Origin: Aplysia californica
Taxonomy: Eukaryota > Mollusca > Gastropoda > Aplysiida > Aplysiidae
Reading direction: 5' to 3'
Assembly: GCF_000002075.1 (NCBI RefSeq)
Contig: NW_004797282.1
Coordinates: 230,590-294,589 of the forward strand
DNA length: 64,000 nt
The notes beneath the pieces are model-generated. The model was not told where the DNA came from. It worked only from the letters and a program-made list of their open reading frames with translations, and did not search any database. Below are positions 63,196 through 64,000 of this stretch, piece after piece. Made by a program: the position numbers and the translations under genes. The stretch's first letter is position 1; every line of letters begins with the position of its first letter.

Positions 63196-64000
63196 CTGAA
63201 AAAGAATAGAAAAATAAATAAATACCATCTTTTTTCTTTCAGAAGATCTTTTAACTGGAAAAAGTGAATTAATTTTTTAGCAAATGATTGACACTTTTTA
63301 TGAACTACCCAAAGTTAACATCACTATCCAACATTAATGTTACATATATAATATATATGAAGTTAAAAAGATCATCAGAGCCAAAGTTGTCTCAGGATGA
63401 AAGAGCGGAGAGGTTACCACACAAAAGGAACACACAAACAGGTTCGGCATTGAACCACGACAATCAAAACTCTTTCTGCCCAAATGTAAGTTAGGGCAGT
63501 TTTGAAACAAAGCTGGCCCTGCTGAAAATTGCATTTTTGAAATAGAAAAATTGCAAAAAATTGCAAAGTAAACTGCCTAAAAATTGCAACCTTCCCATCC
63601 CTGATGCACTGATACAGGCTTAACATTTTTAGTTTAAAAAACATGACAATTTGAGTACCGATAGCATAAAAGCAGGACAGCCTTTTAAAAAATCATGACC
63701 CACAAAACAAATTTTATTAACAAGATTTACTAGTAACAACACTCGAGTACGTTAACAATTAAGTTATCGACCAAATATAATATAATATAATACCGCGTGA
63801 CACAAAATAACGGAACCCTCGGTTTTCGTAATAACTTTTAAATGAAGGCATAAATTTTGACCAAATTTAGTACATACCGGGTACTTAGTTCTTGCAAAGA
63901 TCTAAAAGTGTAGTATGAGGTTTAGTCTATAAAAACAAAAAAAATTTATGGGAGACTTTCGAAACAACCTCTAAATGCAAAATTAGCTCCAATCAATTCA
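63196..64000. other. Sequence upstream of the glycosyltransferase large exon
   Basis: No exon could be supported. A + strand open stretch at 63361-63485 ends at a gtaagt-like site but has no recognised homology. The last 200 bases (CACAAAATAACGGAACC onwards) look like the end of a dispersed repeat cut by the window edge. Confidence 0.4.

Noticed and set aside
63781-64000. Start of a dispersed repeat (CACAAAATAACGGAACC)
   Set aside because: Cut by the window edge; no second copy or inverted end to support a call.

Overview
This is a 64 kb window of animal nuclear DNA. It holds one almost complete, intron-rich gene, the 3' part of a second gene, and many transposable-element relics. The exon-intron structure (GT..AG introns and an ordered set of HEAT-repeat exons), tRNA-headed SINEs, an EN-RT-RNase H LINE and many short inverted-repeat DNA elements suggest an invertebrate, most likely a lophotrochozoan and probably a mollusc. 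That placement is inference; no marker gene in the window settles it.

2.4-41.8 kb, + strand: the cohesin loader NIPBL (Nipped-B/SCC2). I place 47 coding exons whose splice phases chain without a break into 6231 nt, or 2076 residues plus stop. The first coding exon opens with a 3' splice site and holds the ATG at 2440, so the 5'UTR exon(s) and promoter lie further upstream, possibly outside the window. The MAU2-binding N-terminus, a short disordered region with PxVxL-like HP1-binding motifs, the HEAT-repeat hook and the Nipped-B C-terminal domain can all be read. The chromatin tail is much shorter than in vertebrates. The 3'UTR may run to about 46.6 kb.

NIPBL introns: most long introns carry MITE-like inverted-repeat elements (piggyBac-like with TTAA-type sites, hAT-like, pogo-like, Harbinger-like) and SINE or SINE-tail copies. 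Intron 13 holds a hAT relic with recognisable transposase fragments. Intron 27 holds a decayed copy of exon 27.

46.6-58.5 kb: intergenic repeats. They comprise a minus-strand SINE, an AT-rich palindromic element with a small Harbinger-like MITE inside it, a broken minus-strand I-type LINE nested in an inverted-repeat DNA element, an RTE-like LINE 3' fragment, a full tRNA-headed SINE and a pogo-like MITE with iterons. A possible orphan terminal exon lies at 58.5 kb on the + strand.

59.2-63.2 kb, minus strand: the two 3'-most exons of a type II membrane glycosyltransferase of the DXD (Gly_transf_sug, GT32-like) class, 605 residues. It consists of two tandem glycosyltransferase-like modules, the first without the DXD. 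The intron between these exons holds a decayed copy of part of the upstream exon, tetranucleotide microsatellites and a 100-base assembly gap.

The two genes have no evident functional link. NIPBL loads cohesin on chromatin in the nucleus; the glycosyltransferase should act in the Golgi.
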